Assembly: GCA_017880775.1 (NCBI GenBank)
Contig: JADGRQ010000018.1
Span: 1-64,000 of the forward strand
Origin: Burkholderiales bacterium
GTDB lineage: Bacteria; Pseudomonadota; Gammaproteobacteria; Burkholderiales; SG8-39
DNA: 64,000 nucleotides
Direction: 5' to 3'
Part shown: piece after piece, positions 16,136-24,943 of the stretch
Layout: every line of letters begins with the position of its first letter
Numbering within the stretch: the first letter of the stretch is position 1
The notes under the pieces: generated by a model
Told to the model about the DNA's origin: nothing
The model's input: the letters and a program-made list of their open reading frames with translations, nothing else
Database searches by the model: none
Position numbers and translations under genes: made by a program

Positions 16136-16924
16136 TTAGGCGTTCGCCTTCAGAAACTCCCCGAGCGCGCGGTTGAACTGCTCCGGCTGCTCGAGGTTCG
16201 AGAGGTGGGCCGCAGGCGCGATTTCGACGTATTTCGAGCCGGGCGCGTTGGCATGGATTTCCTTCGCCATTGCGGGCGGCGTGCCCGGGTCCTGGTCGCC
16301 GACGATCACCAGGATCGGTGCGCGGATTTCCTTCAGGCGCGCGGTGAGGTTGATGTTCGGGATCGCCTCGCTGCAGCCGGTGTAGCCGGCCAGCGGGGTA
16401 TTGCGGATCAGCGCACCGATCGCCTGGACGACCTCGGGCCGGCTGTTCCTGAACGGTTCGGTGAACCAGCGCGCGAGCGTCGGCTCGACCAGCGGAGCCA
16501 TACCCTTTTCGCGCGCCAGCTTGATGCGATCGTTCCACATCGGCAGGGCTTCCGCCGCATAGCGGCTGGTGGTGTCGGCGAGCGTCAGCGTCTTGAACAC
16601 GCCCGGGTATTTCAACGCAAAAGTCTGGCCGATCATCCCGCCCATCGACAGCCCTGCGTAGTGCGCTTCGCGGATTTCCAGGTGCGCGAGCAGCGCGTGC
16701 AGGTCGTCGGCGAGTTGCTCGAGGGTGTATGCCCCCGCGGGCGCGTCGCTGCCGCCGTGCCCGCGCGTATCGTAGGCGAGCACGCGAAAGCGATTCGAGA
16801 ACTCCGCGATCTGCGGATCCCACATGCGCGCGGAACACGCGAGCGAATGCGACAGCACCAGCCAGGGGCCGGCGCCGCCGTGCACTTCGTAGTTCGTCTG
16901 GATGCCATTGGTCTTCGCTTTCAC
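16136..16924 (-). CDS. Alpha/beta hydrolase (3-oxoadipate enol-lactonase-like)
   Basis: A 262-residue alpha/beta-fold hydrolase with nucleophile elbow GLSMGG, oxyanion segment LSHSLACSARMW, acid in VGDQDPGTPP and catalytic His in APAAHLSN. Its length and the DTRGHGGSDAP segment resemble PcaD-type lactonases, but no protocatechuate genes adjoin it. I take the GTG at 16924 as the start, since GGAGG lies six bases upstream. The track ATG at 16939 would overlap the preceding gene by 14 bases. The upstream phosphodiesterase-like gene ends just before it, so the two are likely coupled. Confidence 0.88.
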   Translation of the reverse strand: MKAKTNGIQTNYEVHGGAGPWLVLSHSLACSARMWDPQIAEFSNRFRVLAYDTRGHGGSDAPAGAYTLEQLADDLHALLAHLEIREAHYAGLSMGGMIGQTFALKYPGVFKTLTLADTTSRYAAEALPMWNDRIKLAREKGMAPLVEPTLARWFTEPFRNSRPEVVQAIGALIRNTPLAGYTGCSEAIPNINLTARLKEIRAPILVIVGDQDPGTPPAMAKEIHANAPGSKYVEIAPAAHLSNLEQPEQFNRALGEFLKANA

Positions 16925-16925
16925 G

Positions 16926-18077
16926 TCATGCCTCCGCAAGTATCAGGGGTACGTACATTTCCTCGGCGCTGGTGCCGCCGTGATTGCCGATATGAAGAAA
17001 ACGTTTCTCGCCGGGCAGCCAGTCCTTGATCGTATGACGGCCGCGCATCACGATCGAGACCTCGCCGACGCGCTCGGCGATGCGCGGGTGCGCCACGCCA
17101 CCGCCGAACCAGCCTTCGGCGAGCAGCGCGCTGCTTTCGCGCACCTCGGCCCGGCCGCCCAGCCAGGCGCGCGCGCGCGCCACGAACTCCGTGGTTTTCC
17201 CCGGCAGCACGTGGCAGAACGCCACCCGGCGCTCGCCGCACAGCGGCTCGCGCAGCAGCGCCGCCACCGCAGGGCAGGCCTCGAGCTCGAGGGTCTCATC
17301 CGGCGCGCTGTCGATGAAGCCGTGGTCCGCGCTCGCGACGATCAGGGTCTCGGTGCCGGAGAGCCGCGCGAGCAGGTCCGCGAATGCGGCATCGATCGCC
17401 GCAAATTGCACGGCGGTCTGTACGCTCTCGACGCCGTAGCGATGCGAGGTGGTGTCGAACTCCGGCCAGTACGCGTAGACGAACTTGGCATCGTCGCCGG
17501 ACTTCACCGCGGCCTCGGTTTCGGCGACGAAGCCCGCGAGCTTGTCGTAGGCGCGGCGCTCGGCGCGCCCGCAGTGGTGGCGGTTGTAGGACGATTCGAC
17601 GAGCGGCCGGTAGGTGACGACGATCGCGCGCCGCTCGAGCGTATCGAACAACGATGGCGCGCGATAGATCGCCCGCGCCGCTTCGCCCGAAAGGGCAGAC
17701 TCGGTGCCGCGTCGCTTGCCCGGCAACGGCGCGGCGACACCGCCGATTTCGGAAAAATACGTGTACCAGCCGGTCAGCCCGTGCTCGAACGGCGTCCAGC
17801 CCGTGTACGAGGTGGTGATCGCGGTCGCCGTGGTGGACGGAAACACCGAGGTCAGCCGTCCGGCAAGATTCCCGGCCAGCGCGCCGCCCTGGCCGCGCTC
17901 GCACAGGTATTCATGTCCCAGGCCATCGATCAGCACCAGGACGATGTTGCGCGCCTGGGCGAGGCGCCCGGGCGGGGCGAGACGGGCGGTTGGATGCCGC
18001 GGTACGCCGCCGGCCGCGGCAATGCAGGAGGCGATCAGGTTGGCGAAGCCGTCCCCGTCGTAGCTTGGCAGGATCAT
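16926..18077 (-). CDS. Alkaline phosphatase superfamily protein (phosphodiesterase/pyrophosphatase-like)
   Basis: A 383-residue enzyme of the type I phosphodiesterase/nucleotide pyrophosphatase group. Metal-site segments are visible in order: LVLIDGLGH, nucleophile-bearing FPSTTATAITT, WPEFDTTSHRYG, ASADHGF and IGNHGG. There is no signal peptide, so it is probably cytoplasmic. It would hydrolyse a phosphodiester or pyrophosphate bond, but the substrate cannot be told. It abuts the alpha/beta hydrolase gene downstream. Confidence 0.87.
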   Translation of the reverse strand: MILPSYDGDGFANLIASCIAAAGGVPRHPTARLAPPGRLAQARNIVLVLIDGLGHEYLCERGQGGALAGNLAGRLTSVFPSTTATAITTSYTGWTPFEHGLTGWYTYFSEIGGVAAPLPGKRRGTESALSGEAARAIYRAPSLFDTLERRAIVVTYRPLVESSYNRHHCGRAERRAYDKLAGFVAETEAAVKSGDDAKFVYAYWPEFDTTSHRYGVESVQTAVQFAAIDAAFADLLARLSGTETLIVASADHGFIDSAPDETLELEACPAVAALLREPLCGERRVAFCHVLPGKTTEFVARARAWLGGRAEVRESSALLAEGWFGGGVAHPRIAERVGEVSIVMRGRHTIKDWLPGEKRFLHIGNHGGTSAEEMYVPLILAEA

Positions 18078-18154
18078 CGGGCACGTAGTTTACGTGCCCG
18101 GGGCTCAATAGGTGAATGAGCCGTGAACCCGCGGTGAATCAGCGCCGAATCAGG

Positions 18155-18391
18155 TCAGTGGTAGGTAATCGGCGTCGTCAGCAACGCGTCGTAGTGGCCG
18201 AGAAATTCGTCCACCGATTCGACCGTCGGGCTGTCGTCGAACACGTGCTGGATGTGCGAGCGGAACCTGCGCGCGAGCAGGCCCTCGAAAAACGCGCCGC
18301 GGCCGGCCGATTTGTCGACCAGCTCGATCCCGTCCTGGCCGGAATATTCGACCACGACGTAGGTGGAACTGTTGTACAGAACGTTCATCAT
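18155..18391 (-). CDS. DUF3567 family protein
   Basis: A 78-residue protein beginning MMNVLYNSSTYVVVEY and containing ELVDKSAGRGAFFEG, the two conserved parts of DUF3567. The family is small, cytoplasmic, of unknown function and, to my knowledge, largely confined to Betaproteobacteria, which makes it useful for placing the organism. Either of two adjacent ATGs could be the start, and GAGG lies just upstream. No operon partner is apparent. Confidence 0.85.
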   Translation of the reverse strand: MMNVLYNSSTYVVVEYSGQDGIELVDKSAGRGAFFEGLLARRFRSHIQHVFDDSPTVESVDEFLGHYDALLTTPITYH

Positions 18392-18647
18392 GACTGCCTC
18401 GACTGCTCACTCCTTTGTTGCGCCATCCTGCCGCATTTCAGTCCGTCACTCTTCGTATTATCGGTACCGCTGGGCGTTTCCCAAGCCCCGCCGGTCGGAA
18501 ATTGCGTAAAACATCGCAAACTCCTGCTCAATCAACGCCTCGCCGCAATGGCGGTTGACCCGCAGACGGCGCGGGCACGCCATGACCGGCCCCGCTGGGC
18601 GGCGTGATAAACTTCATGCGCCATTCCTTTATACGAGGCCACCCGCC

Positions 18648-19202
18648 ATGCGGATGGAAGCCCACGTCCACGCCAGCATCCCGATCCTCGAGGGCGTGTC
18701 GAAACCCCAGATTGAGTCGGCGCTCGAAGCGTGGCTCGATTACCTCGACCTCGATTCGATCGACAAGGTGAAGAGCCTCGAGCCTAACGAGCCCGGCATC
18801 CAGTTCGATGAATCGAACCGGATGCTCGAGTTATGCTGGACCGGCGAGATCGGCCGCAGCTTCGAACAGGTGCTCGAGCGTTCGCTCGCGCTGCTTGGGC
18901 CGTACTGCGAGGAGGCGGTCGAAGTCGATTTCACGCTCTATCACGACAACGGCGAGGACGAGAATCGGTTGCTGTTCGTCGGCCCGACCGAACTGGCGAT
19001 CCACGAGGCGCAGCGCCGCTGCATGCTCGAGGACGTCGATGCGATCCTCGGGCGCCAGTTCGACAAGCAGCGCGTGGACGAGGCGCTGGCGCTGGTGAAC
19101 GACCTGTTCGACCGCGACTGGGTTGAGAAGAAGTCGCGGAAAAAGCAGGAGCGGGCGTTCGAGAGCTACACCGTCGCGCCGAATCGGAAGAACCTACACT
19201 AG
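18648..19202 (+). CDS. Conserved hypothetical protein (DUF6806-like)
   Basis: A 184-residue acidic protein from the ATG at 18648 (MRMEAHVHASIPI). The PILEGVSKPQIESALEAW, EPGIQFDESNRMLELCW and EVDFTLYHDNGEDENRLLFV segments suggest the DUF6806 family, but I am not certain. No signal peptide, helix bundle or catalytic motif is evident. It lies upstream of metY, separated by a REP-like hairpin, so a shared transcript is possible. The track start at 18555 adds a basic tail unlike the rest. Confidence 0.7.
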   Translation: MRMEAHVHASIPILEGVSKPQIESALEAWLDYLDLDSIDKVKSLEPNEPGIQFDESNRMLELCWTGEIGRSFEQVLERSLALLGPYCEEAVEVDFTLYHDNGEDENRLLFVGPTELAIHEAQRRCMLEDVDAILGRQFDKQRVDEALALVNDLFDRDWVEKKSRKKQERAFESYTVAPNRKNLH

Positions 19203-19214
19203 GCTGTCGTTGGT

Positions 19215-19242
19215 CTGGATCCCCGCATTCGCGGGGATGACG
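19215..19242 (+). repeat. REP-like hairpin, copy 1
   Basis: The arms ATCCCCGC and GCGGGGAT around ATTC are flanked by CTGG on the left and GACG on the right. The same 28-base layout occurs inverted at 37396-37423 and in expanded form at 28963-29017. It lies between the DUF6806-like gene and metY, 18 bases before the metY ATG, close enough to affect ribosome access. REP-like elements of this kind are common in betaproteobacterial intergenic DNA. Confidence 0.7.
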
Positions 19243-19261
19243 TAGTAACGGAGTTGCGCAT

Positions 19262-20560
19262 ATGTCCGGCCCGAAATATCCCGGCTTCGACACGCTCGCA
19301 TTGCATGCCGGCCAGTCGCCCGACCCGACGACAGGTGCACGCGCCGTGCCGATCTACCAGACGACGTCCTACGTGTTCCGCGATTGCGAGCACGCGGCGT
19401 CGCTGTTCAACATGGAGCGCGCGGGGCACATCTACTCGCGCATTTCCAATCCGACGGTGGCGGTGCTCGAGGAGCGCATGGCCGCGCTCGAAGGCGGCGT
19501 GGGTTCCATCGCCACGGCCTCGGGCCAGGCCGCACTGCACCTCGCGGTGGCGACCCTGATGGGCGCAGGGGGGCACATCGTCGCGTCGAACTCGCTCTAC
19601 GGCGGATCGCACAACCTGCTCGGCTATACGCTGTCGCGGTTCGGCATCGAAACCACGTTCATCAATCCGCGCGAGCTCGATGACTGGCGCCGCGCGGTGA
19701 AGCCCAATACGCGGCTGTTTTTCGGCGAGACCCTCGGCAATCCGGGGCTCGACGTGCTCGACATCCCGCGGGTGTCGGAACTCGCCCATCAGCACGGCGT
19801 GCCGCTGCTGGTGGACGCGACCTTCACCACGCCCTGGCTGATGAAGCCGTTCGAACTGGGCGCCGACCTGCTGTACCACTCGGCGACCAAGTTCCTCGGC
19901 GGCCACGGTGTCGCCATCGCCGGTGTGCTGGTGGATTCCGGACGCTTCGACTGGGAAGCCTCGGGCAAGTTCGAAACGCTCACCTCGCCTTATCAGGGTT
20001 TCCACAACATGGACTTCGAGGAGGAATCGGGCACGCGCGCGTTCCTGCTGCGCGCGCGGCGCGAGGGCCTGCGCGATTTCGGCGCGTGCATGTCGCCGAT
20101 GACCGCGTTCCAGATCCTGCAGGGCATCGAGACGCTGCACCTGAGGATGCCGCGCCACGTCGAGAACACGCGCAAGGCGGTTGCCTTCCTCGCGCGTCAC
20201 CCGATGGTCGAGACGGTGATGTATCCGGAACTGGATTCGCACCCGGACCACGCACTCGCCGCAGAGTTGCTGCCCAGGGGTTGCGGCGCGGTGTTCTCGT
20301 TCAACATGAAAGGCGGTCGCGAAGCGGGGCGGCGGTTCATCGAATCGCTGCGCGTGTTCTCGCACCTGGCGAACGTCGGCGATGCGAAATCACTCGTCAT
20401 CCACCCTGCCACCACCACGCATTACCGCGTCTCGGACGAAGACCTGAAGAAGGCCGGCATCACCGCCGGCACGGTGCGCCTGTCGGTCGGACTGGAGGAG
20501 GCCGATGACCTGATCGAGGACCTCGGGCGCGCCCTCGCGGCGGCGGGCAAGGCGGGCTGA
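19262..20560 (+). CDS. metY: O-acetylhomoserine sulfhydrylase / aminocarboxypropyltransferase
   Basis: A 432-residue PLP enzyme of the Cys/Met metabolism family. Visible segments include YSRISNPTVAVLEERMAALE, substrate-loop ASNSLYGGSHNLL, and the PLP lysine in HSATKFLGGHG. The long form (over 420 residues) fits MetY rather than MetB or MetZ. It makes homocysteine from O-acetylhomoserine and sulfide, which core MetE at 12052 could then methylate. It is followed after 6 bases by a hydrolase gene. The REP-like hairpin lies just before its ribosome-binding region. Confidence 0.88.
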   Translation: MSGPKYPGFDTLALHAGQSPDPTTGARAVPIYQTTSYVFRDCEHAASLFNMERAGHIYSRISNPTVAVLEERMAALEGGVGSIATASGQAALHLAVATLMGAGGHIVASNSLYGGSHNLLGYTLSRFGIETTFINPRELDDWRRAVKPNTRLFFGETLGNPGLDVLDIPRVSELAHQHGVPLLVDATFTTPWLMKPFELGADLLYHSATKFLGGHGVAIAGVLVDSGRFDWEASGKFETLTSPYQGFHNMDFEEESGTRAFLLRARREGLRDFGACMSPMTAFQILQGIETLHLRMPRHVENTRKAVAFLARHPMVETVMYPELDSHPDHALAAELLPRGCGAVFSFNMKGGREAGRRFIESLRVFSHLANVGDAKSLVIHPATTTHYRVSDEDLKKAGITAGTVRLSVGLEEADDLIEDLGRALAAAGKAG

Positions 20561-20566
20561 CGCGCG

Positions 20567-21373
20567 ATGGATTTCACGGTCGACGGCAAGCGGGTCTATG
20601 CGTACACCGCGAACCACGCGCCGGATGCATCGCTGCCCAGCATCGTGTTCGTGCACGGTGCGGGGCTCGATCACAGCTGGTGGGCGCTGCAGAGCCGCTA
20701 CTTCGGATATCACAAGAGGAACGTGCTGGCGCTCGATCTGCCCGGACACGCGCGCTCGCAAGGACCGCCGCTCGCGAGCGTGGAGGCGATCGCCGACTGG
20801 ATCGTGCGCCTGCTCGACGCGGCGAAGCTGGACCGGGCGGCGATGGTCGGCCACAGCATGGGTTCGCTGGCTGTACTCGAATGCGTCGCGCGCCATCCCG
20901 CGCGGGTGACCCACATCGCGCTGGTGGGCACTGCCTACCCGATGAAGGTATCGGATTCCTTCCTCGGTGCGGCGAAGAGCAACGACCAGAGCGCCTACGA
21001 CATGGAAACGATCTGGGGCCATGCGCCGCAGGTTCCGCTTGCCGGAAACCCGAATCCGGGCATGTGGATGTACGGCGACACGCTGGCGCGCCTCGCCCGC
21101 CTGAAGCCCGGCGTATTGCACAACGATCTCAAGGCCTGCAACGATTACTCAGGCGGGATGGACGCGGCCGCAAAAGTGAAATGCCCCGCGCTGTTCATCC
21201 TCGGCCGGCGCGACATGATGACGCCGCCCAAGGCGGCCTGCGCGCTCGTGCAGGCGGTCGCCCGCGCGCGCACGGTGACGATCGAGCCCTCCGGCCACTC
21301 GCTGATGGCCGAGTCGCCCGATGCGGTGCTCGACGCGCTGATCGAATTCCTCCAACCGGAAAGGAAGCTCTGA
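20567..21373 (+). CDS. Alpha/beta hydrolase
   Basis: A 268-residue alpha/beta-fold enzyme with VFVHGAGLDHSWW, nucleophile elbow VGHSMGS, acid in LGRRDMMTPP and catalytic His in PSGHSLMAES. Its stop overlaps the ATG of the 3-hydroxybutyrate dehydrogenase (TGATG), and metY lies 6 bases upstream. Coupling to the dehydrogenase hints at hydrolysis of a 3-hydroxybutyrate ester or oligomer, but this is only context-based. No signal peptide is present. Confidence 0.88.
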   Translation: MDFTVDGKRVYAYTANHAPDASLPSIVFVHGAGLDHSWWALQSRYFGYHKRNVLALDLPGHARSQGPPLASVEAIADWIVRLLDAAKLDRAAMVGHSMGSLAVLECVARHPARVTHIALVGTAYPMKVSDSFLGAAKSNDQSAYDMETIWGHAPQVPLAGNPNPGMWMYGDTLARLARLKPGVLHNDLKACNDYSGGMDAAAKVKCPALFILGRRDMMTPPKAACALVQAVARARTVTIEPSGHSLMAESPDAVLDALIEFLQPERKL

Positions 21374-22155
21374 TGTTGAAAGGCAAGATTGCGCTGGTTA
21401 CGGGCTCAACGAGCGGCATCGGTCTGGGCATCGCGCGTCGGCTTGCCGCGGCGGGCGCCGACATCGCGCTGAACGGATTTGGCGACGCTGCGGAGATCGA
21501 AAAGCTGAGAAGCGGCCTGGCGGAGGAATTCGGCGTGCGCGTCGTTTTCGCGCCCGCCGACATCGGCAAGGCCGCGGAAGCCGCCGCAATGGTGGGCGCC
21601 GTGGAAAAGCAGCTCGGGCGCCTGGACGTCCTGGTCAACAACGCGGGCATCCAGTTCGTCTCGCCGGTGGAGAGTTTCCCGGTGGAAAAATGGGACGCGG
21701 TGATTGCGATCAATCTGTCCGGCGCGTTCTACGCGATCCGCGCGGCACTTCCTGGGATGAAGGCGCGCGGCTTCGGCCGCATCGTCAATATTTCCTCCGC
21801 GCACGGCCTGGTCGCGTCGAAGGAAAAATCGGCCTATGTCACGGCCAAGCATGGCCTGCTCGGCCTCACCAAGGTCGTGGCGCTGGAGAACGCGGAACTG
21901 GACCTCACCTGCAACGCCATCTGCCCGGGCTGGGTGCTCACCCCGCTGGTGCAAGAGCAGATCGACGAGCGGGCGGCGAAAGGCGGCATCTCGGTCGAGC
22001 AGGCCAAGCGCGAGTTGCTGGGTGAAAAGCAACCCAACCTGCGCTTCGCCACGCCCGAGGATATCGCCGAGGCGGCGATGTATCTGTGCGGCCCGGGGAG
22101 CCGCGCAGTCACCGGCATCGCGCTGTCGGTCGACGGCGGCTGGACGGCGCAGTAG
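21373..22155 (+). CDS. 3-hydroxybutyrate dehydrogenase (SDR)
   Basis: A 260-residue classical short-chain dehydrogenase. It has TGSTSGIGLGIA (NAD site), NNAGIQ, catalytic Ser in ISSAHG, YVTAKHG (Tyr and Lys), then CNAICPGWVLTPLVQ, which is characteristic of 3-hydroxybutyrate dehydrogenase. It oxidises (R)-3-hydroxybutyrate to acetoacetate and fits polyhydroxybutyrate turnover. Translation is coupled to the upstream hydrolase. The longer track ORF from 20680 is out of frame with that hydrolase and is not real upstream of 21373. Confidence 0.9.
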   Translation: MLKGKIALVTGSTSGIGLGIARRLAAAGADIALNGFGDAAEIEKLRSGLAEEFGVRVVFAPADIGKAAEAAAMVGAVEKQLGRLDVLVNNAGIQFVSPVESFPVEKWDAVIAINLSGAFYAIRAALPGMKARGFGRIVNISSAHGLVASKEKSAYVTAKHGLLGLTKVVALENAELDLTCNAICPGWVLTPLVQEQIDERAAKGGISVEQAKRELLGEKQPNLRFATPEDIAEAAMYLCGPGSRAVTGIALSVDGGWTAQ

Positions 22156-22193
22156 CGACCACTGTAGCAGGGTTGCCGCGGTACTCTGACCGG

Positions 22194-23192
22194 ATGTCGC
22201 AGACCGCCTTCATCACCGGCGCAACCGGCTTCGTCGGGACAGTGCTTGCCCAGGAACTCACCGGGCAGGGCTGGCAGGTGACCGCGATCCACCGGCCCGG
22301 CGCGAACCTGAAATACCTGTCGCGCGTTGCGCTGCGGCTGGTCCCCGGCGATGTAACCGACCGGGCGTCGCTCGAACGCGCGCTGCCCGAAGGCGTCGAC
22401 GCGGTATTCCACGTCGCCGGCAGCACCAATCTCTGGTCGCGCGGCAACGATGAACAGAGGCGCATCAACGTCGAGGGCACGGGCAACATGGTCGAGGCGG
22501 CGCTCGCGCGCCGCGCGAAGCGCTTCGTGCATACCTCCACCATCTCCGTGTACGGGCTGCAGACCGGGCGCATCGACGAGCGCGCAGAACAGCTCGGGAG
22601 GGTTTCGCCAGTCAACTACCAGCGCACCAAGTTCCTCGCGGAAGAACAGGTGAGGGCGGGGATCGCGCGCGGGCTGGACGCCGTGATCCTAAATCCCGCC
22701 GCCATCCTCGGCCCCTACGACACCGGCAGCTGGGCGCGCGTGATCCGCATGGTGCATGCGGGCACGCTGCCCGGCGCCCCGCCGGGCGCGATGTCCTACT
22801 GCCATGTGCGCGAAGTCGCGCGCGCGCACATTGCCGCTGCCGAGCGCGGGCGCCGCGGCGAGAACTATCTGCTCGGCGGCGTGGACGCGCCGATCATCGA
22901 GTTGGTGCGGGTCATCGGCGAGGTCACGGGGCGCAAGGTTCCGGACAGGCCGACGCCTGCGTGGGTGCTCAAGGCGGTCGGCCGGGTCGGCGAGTGGGCG
23001 TCGTATCTCACCGGCAGACAGCCGACGCTGACGTCCGATGCCGCGCGTATGGTGACCCGGCAGTTGTACTGCGACTGCTCGAAGGCCATGCGCGAACTGG
23101 GTTACCGGGCGGTGGATTTGAAGGGCATGGTCGAGGACACTTATCGCTGGTTGAAGGACGAAGGCTTGCTCGAAGGAGGGGTTCGGCCATGA
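22194..23192 (+). CDS. NAD-dependent epimerase/dehydratase family protein (extended SDR)
   Basis: A 332-residue extended SDR with TGATGFVGTVLAQEL at the N-terminus, HVAGSTNLW, STISVYG and the YQRTK catalytic Tyr/Lys. It resembles dihydroflavonol-4-reductase or HpnA-like proteins. The ATG at 22194 begins the Rossmann fold directly, while the track start at 22086 lies inside the previous gene. It follows the 3-hydroxybutyrate dehydrogenase by 38 bases. The substrate is unknown; a steroid, sugar or terpenoid ketone are possible. Confidence 0.88.
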   Translation: MSQTAFITGATGFVGTVLAQELTGQGWQVTAIHRPGANLKYLSRVALRLVPGDVTDRASLERALPEGVDAVFHVAGSTNLWSRGNDEQRRINVEGTGNMVEAALARRAKRFVHTSTISVYGLQTGRIDERAEQLGRVSPVNYQRTKFLAEEQVRAGIARGLDAVILNPAAILGPYDTGSWARVIRMVHAGTLPGAPPGAMSYCHVREVARAHIAAAERGRRGENYLLGGVDAPIIELVRVIGEVTGRKVPDRPTPAWVLKAVGRVGEWASYLTGRQPTLTSDAARMVTRQLYCDCSKAMRELGYRAVDLKGMVEDTYRWLKDEGLLEGGVRP

Positions 23193-23211
23193 AGATCCTG
23201 CGGGTGTTCTG

Positions 23212-24564
23212 CTACTTCGTGCTCCAATCGCTGCGCAGCACCCACCAGCCGCTGAGCGTGCCGTAAACCGCCATCGCCATTGCGACCAGCGCGAACATCG
23301 CCGCGAGAGGAGCCCCGGCGGCGACCAGCGCGAACCCGCCCGCGATCACCATCACCAGGCGCACGCTGCCGGCCAGCATCGGCATCAGCACGCGTCCCGC
23401 ACCCTGCGAGGCGAAGTACAGCGCGACGCCCACGCCCAGGAACGCGTAGAACGGCCCGACGATACGCAGGTAGGTGGCGCTCGCCCCGAGCACCTCCGGA
23501 TCGCCGCTGAACAGCCCCACCCACGCGCCGGGCGCGATGGCAACCGTCATACCGATCATCAGGCAGATGCCCGCGGACATCACGCTGCCGGTGAGGGCGA
23601 TTCTCTTGGCGCGCTCGTTGCGGCCCGCGCCGATGTGCGTGCCGACCAGCGAGACCATCGCCTGGCCGATCGCAAACACCAGCGGCACCTGCAGCAGCTC
23701 CAGGCGCACACCGACGCCGTAGCCCGCGAGCGCGGCGGTGCCGAAGCGTCCGACAAATCCCGTGAGCAGCACTGCGGTCAGCACTGTCTGAAAGGATGAG
23801 GCCATGGACAGCAGCCCGACACGCAGGATTTCCATGAACAGCCGCCGCTCGAGCCTGAAATCCGCCCGCCGCGGGCGCAGCGAACTATGAGGGAGAAGCA
23901 GGTAGGCGAGATTCAGCAGCGCGGCGAAGCCCGACGCGGTGATGTAGGCGATGGCCGCGCCGGTGATGCCGAGCTTCGGGAACGGCCCCAGGCCGAGCGT
24001 GAGGGACGCGGACAGAGGGATGTGCAGCAGCGCCGCGCCGGACAGAGAGACCGCGGGAATGAGCATGTTGCCGGCGCCGCGCAGCACGCTCGCGAAGGTG
24101 TTGCCGAGCCACACCAGCGCACTGCCGGCGAAGATGATGTTGGAATAGGCGAGCGCTGCTTCGAGCGCTGCGCCGCGCCCGCCGAGCAGCACGTAGATCG
24201 AAGGCCCGGCGGTAAGCAGCAGCAGCGTGAACGCCGTGCCCATTGCCAGCGCAATCACGGTGGCGTGCACCGCCAGCGCGCGGGCCATGTGGCCATGCCC
24301 GCCGCCCAGCGCGCGCGCGATCGCCGAAGACACCCCGCCGCCCATCGCGCCGGCCGACATCATTTGCAGCAGCATCAAGAGCGGGAACACCAGCGCGAGT
24401 CCGGCGAGCGGCTCGGTGCCCAGCCGCCCGACGAAGTGGGTGTCGCTGATCGATACCGACGACTGGAACACCACCAGCAGCAATCCGGGCGCCGCGAAGC
24501 GCAGGATGGTGGGGACGATCGGCGCTTCGAGGATGCCCTCGGTGCGCGTAGCGGTGGCGCTCAC
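23212..24564 (-). CDS. MATE family efflux transporter
   Basis: A 450-residue membrane protein with about 12 helices in two MATE halves: FQSSVSISDTHFVGRLGTEPLAG opens the first, and LTGFVGRFGTAALAGYGVGVRLE marks the equivalent place in the second. MATE proteins export cationic drugs or organic compounds using Na+ or H+. It converges with the epimerase gene. The VanZ gene ends 8 bases upstream, so the two probably share a leftward transcript. Confidence 0.92.
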   Translation of the reverse strand: MSATATRTEGILEAPIVPTILRFAAPGLLLVVFQSSVSISDTHFVGRLGTEPLAGLALVFPLLMLLQMMSAGAMGGGVSSAIARALGGGHGHMARALAVHATVIALAMGTAFTLLLLTAGPSIYVLLGGRGAALEAALAYSNIIFAGSALVWLGNTFASVLRGAGNMLIPAVSLSGAALLHIPLSASLTLGLGPFPKLGITGAAIAYITASGFAALLNLAYLLLPHSSLRPRRADFRLERRLFMEILRVGLLSMASSFQTVLTAVLLTGFVGRFGTAALAGYGVGVRLELLQVPLVFAIGQAMVSLVGTHIGAGRNERAKRIALTGSVMSAGICLMIGMTVAIAPGAWVGLFSGDPEVLGASATYLRIVGPFYAFLGVGVALYFASQGAGRVLMPMLAGSVRLVMVIAGGFALVAAGAPLAAMFALVAMAMAVYGTLSGWWVLRSDWSTK

Positions 24565-24571
24565 GGTGCGC

Positions 24572-24943
24572 CTAGCGTAGCAGGGCGCGTTCGATCCGGC
24601 GCAGAGTTTCGCCTCCGGTCAGGCTCGCGATCGCCCACCCGAGTGCGACCCCGGTCGCGTTGGCGAGCATGTCGAGATACTCGAACGTACGGTAGTCGGT
24701 CATGCCTTGCGCGTACTCCAGCGCGACGCCCATCGCGGCGAACGCGAGTGCGTGCGCGATGCGCGACGAGCGCGTGGCGTAGATCTGGCAGAACCAGAAC
24801 ATCAGCGTGCCGTAGGCGAGGAAGTGGCCGAGTTTGTCGCCCTGCTCGATATCGAGCTTCGGTGGACTCGGTGTGAGCGAGAGGAAGATGATTATCGCGA
24901 CCAGCGCGTAGCCGATCGTGAGCCAGAGTTTGCGAAAGCGCAT
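24572..24943 (-). CDS. VanZ family protein
   Basis: A 123-residue protein with four predicted helices, from LWLTIGYALVAIIIFLSLTP to LDMLANATGVALGWAIA, and the VanZ pattern DKLGHFLAYGTLMFW plus YRTFEYLDMLAN. The ATG at 24943 places the first helix at the N-terminus. The track start at 25117 adds a 58-residue Pro/Cys-rich piece that I reject. VanZ-like proteins are small membrane proteins of mostly unknown function. Confidence 0.85.
   Translation of the reverse strand: MRFRKLWLTIGYALVAIIIFLSLTPSPPKLDIEQGDKLGHFLAYGTLMFWFCQIYATRSSRIAHALAFAAMGVALEYAQGMTDYRTFEYLDMLANATGVALGWAIASLTGGETLRRIERALLR

Noticed and set aside
19215-19242. CRISPR-type repeat
   Set aside because: The palindromic 28-base unit occurs singly at distant places without regular spacers or cas genes, so it is a REP-like element.
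20680-22155. 491-codon plus-strand ORF
   Set aside because: The part before 21373 is an Arg-rich shadow of the alpha/beta hydrolase; only the 3-hydroxybutyrate dehydrogenase is real.
23189-23266. Short ORF MKILRVFCYFVLQSLRS after the epimerase gene
   Set aside because: It overlaps the 3-prime end of the MATE gene antisense and has no family features.
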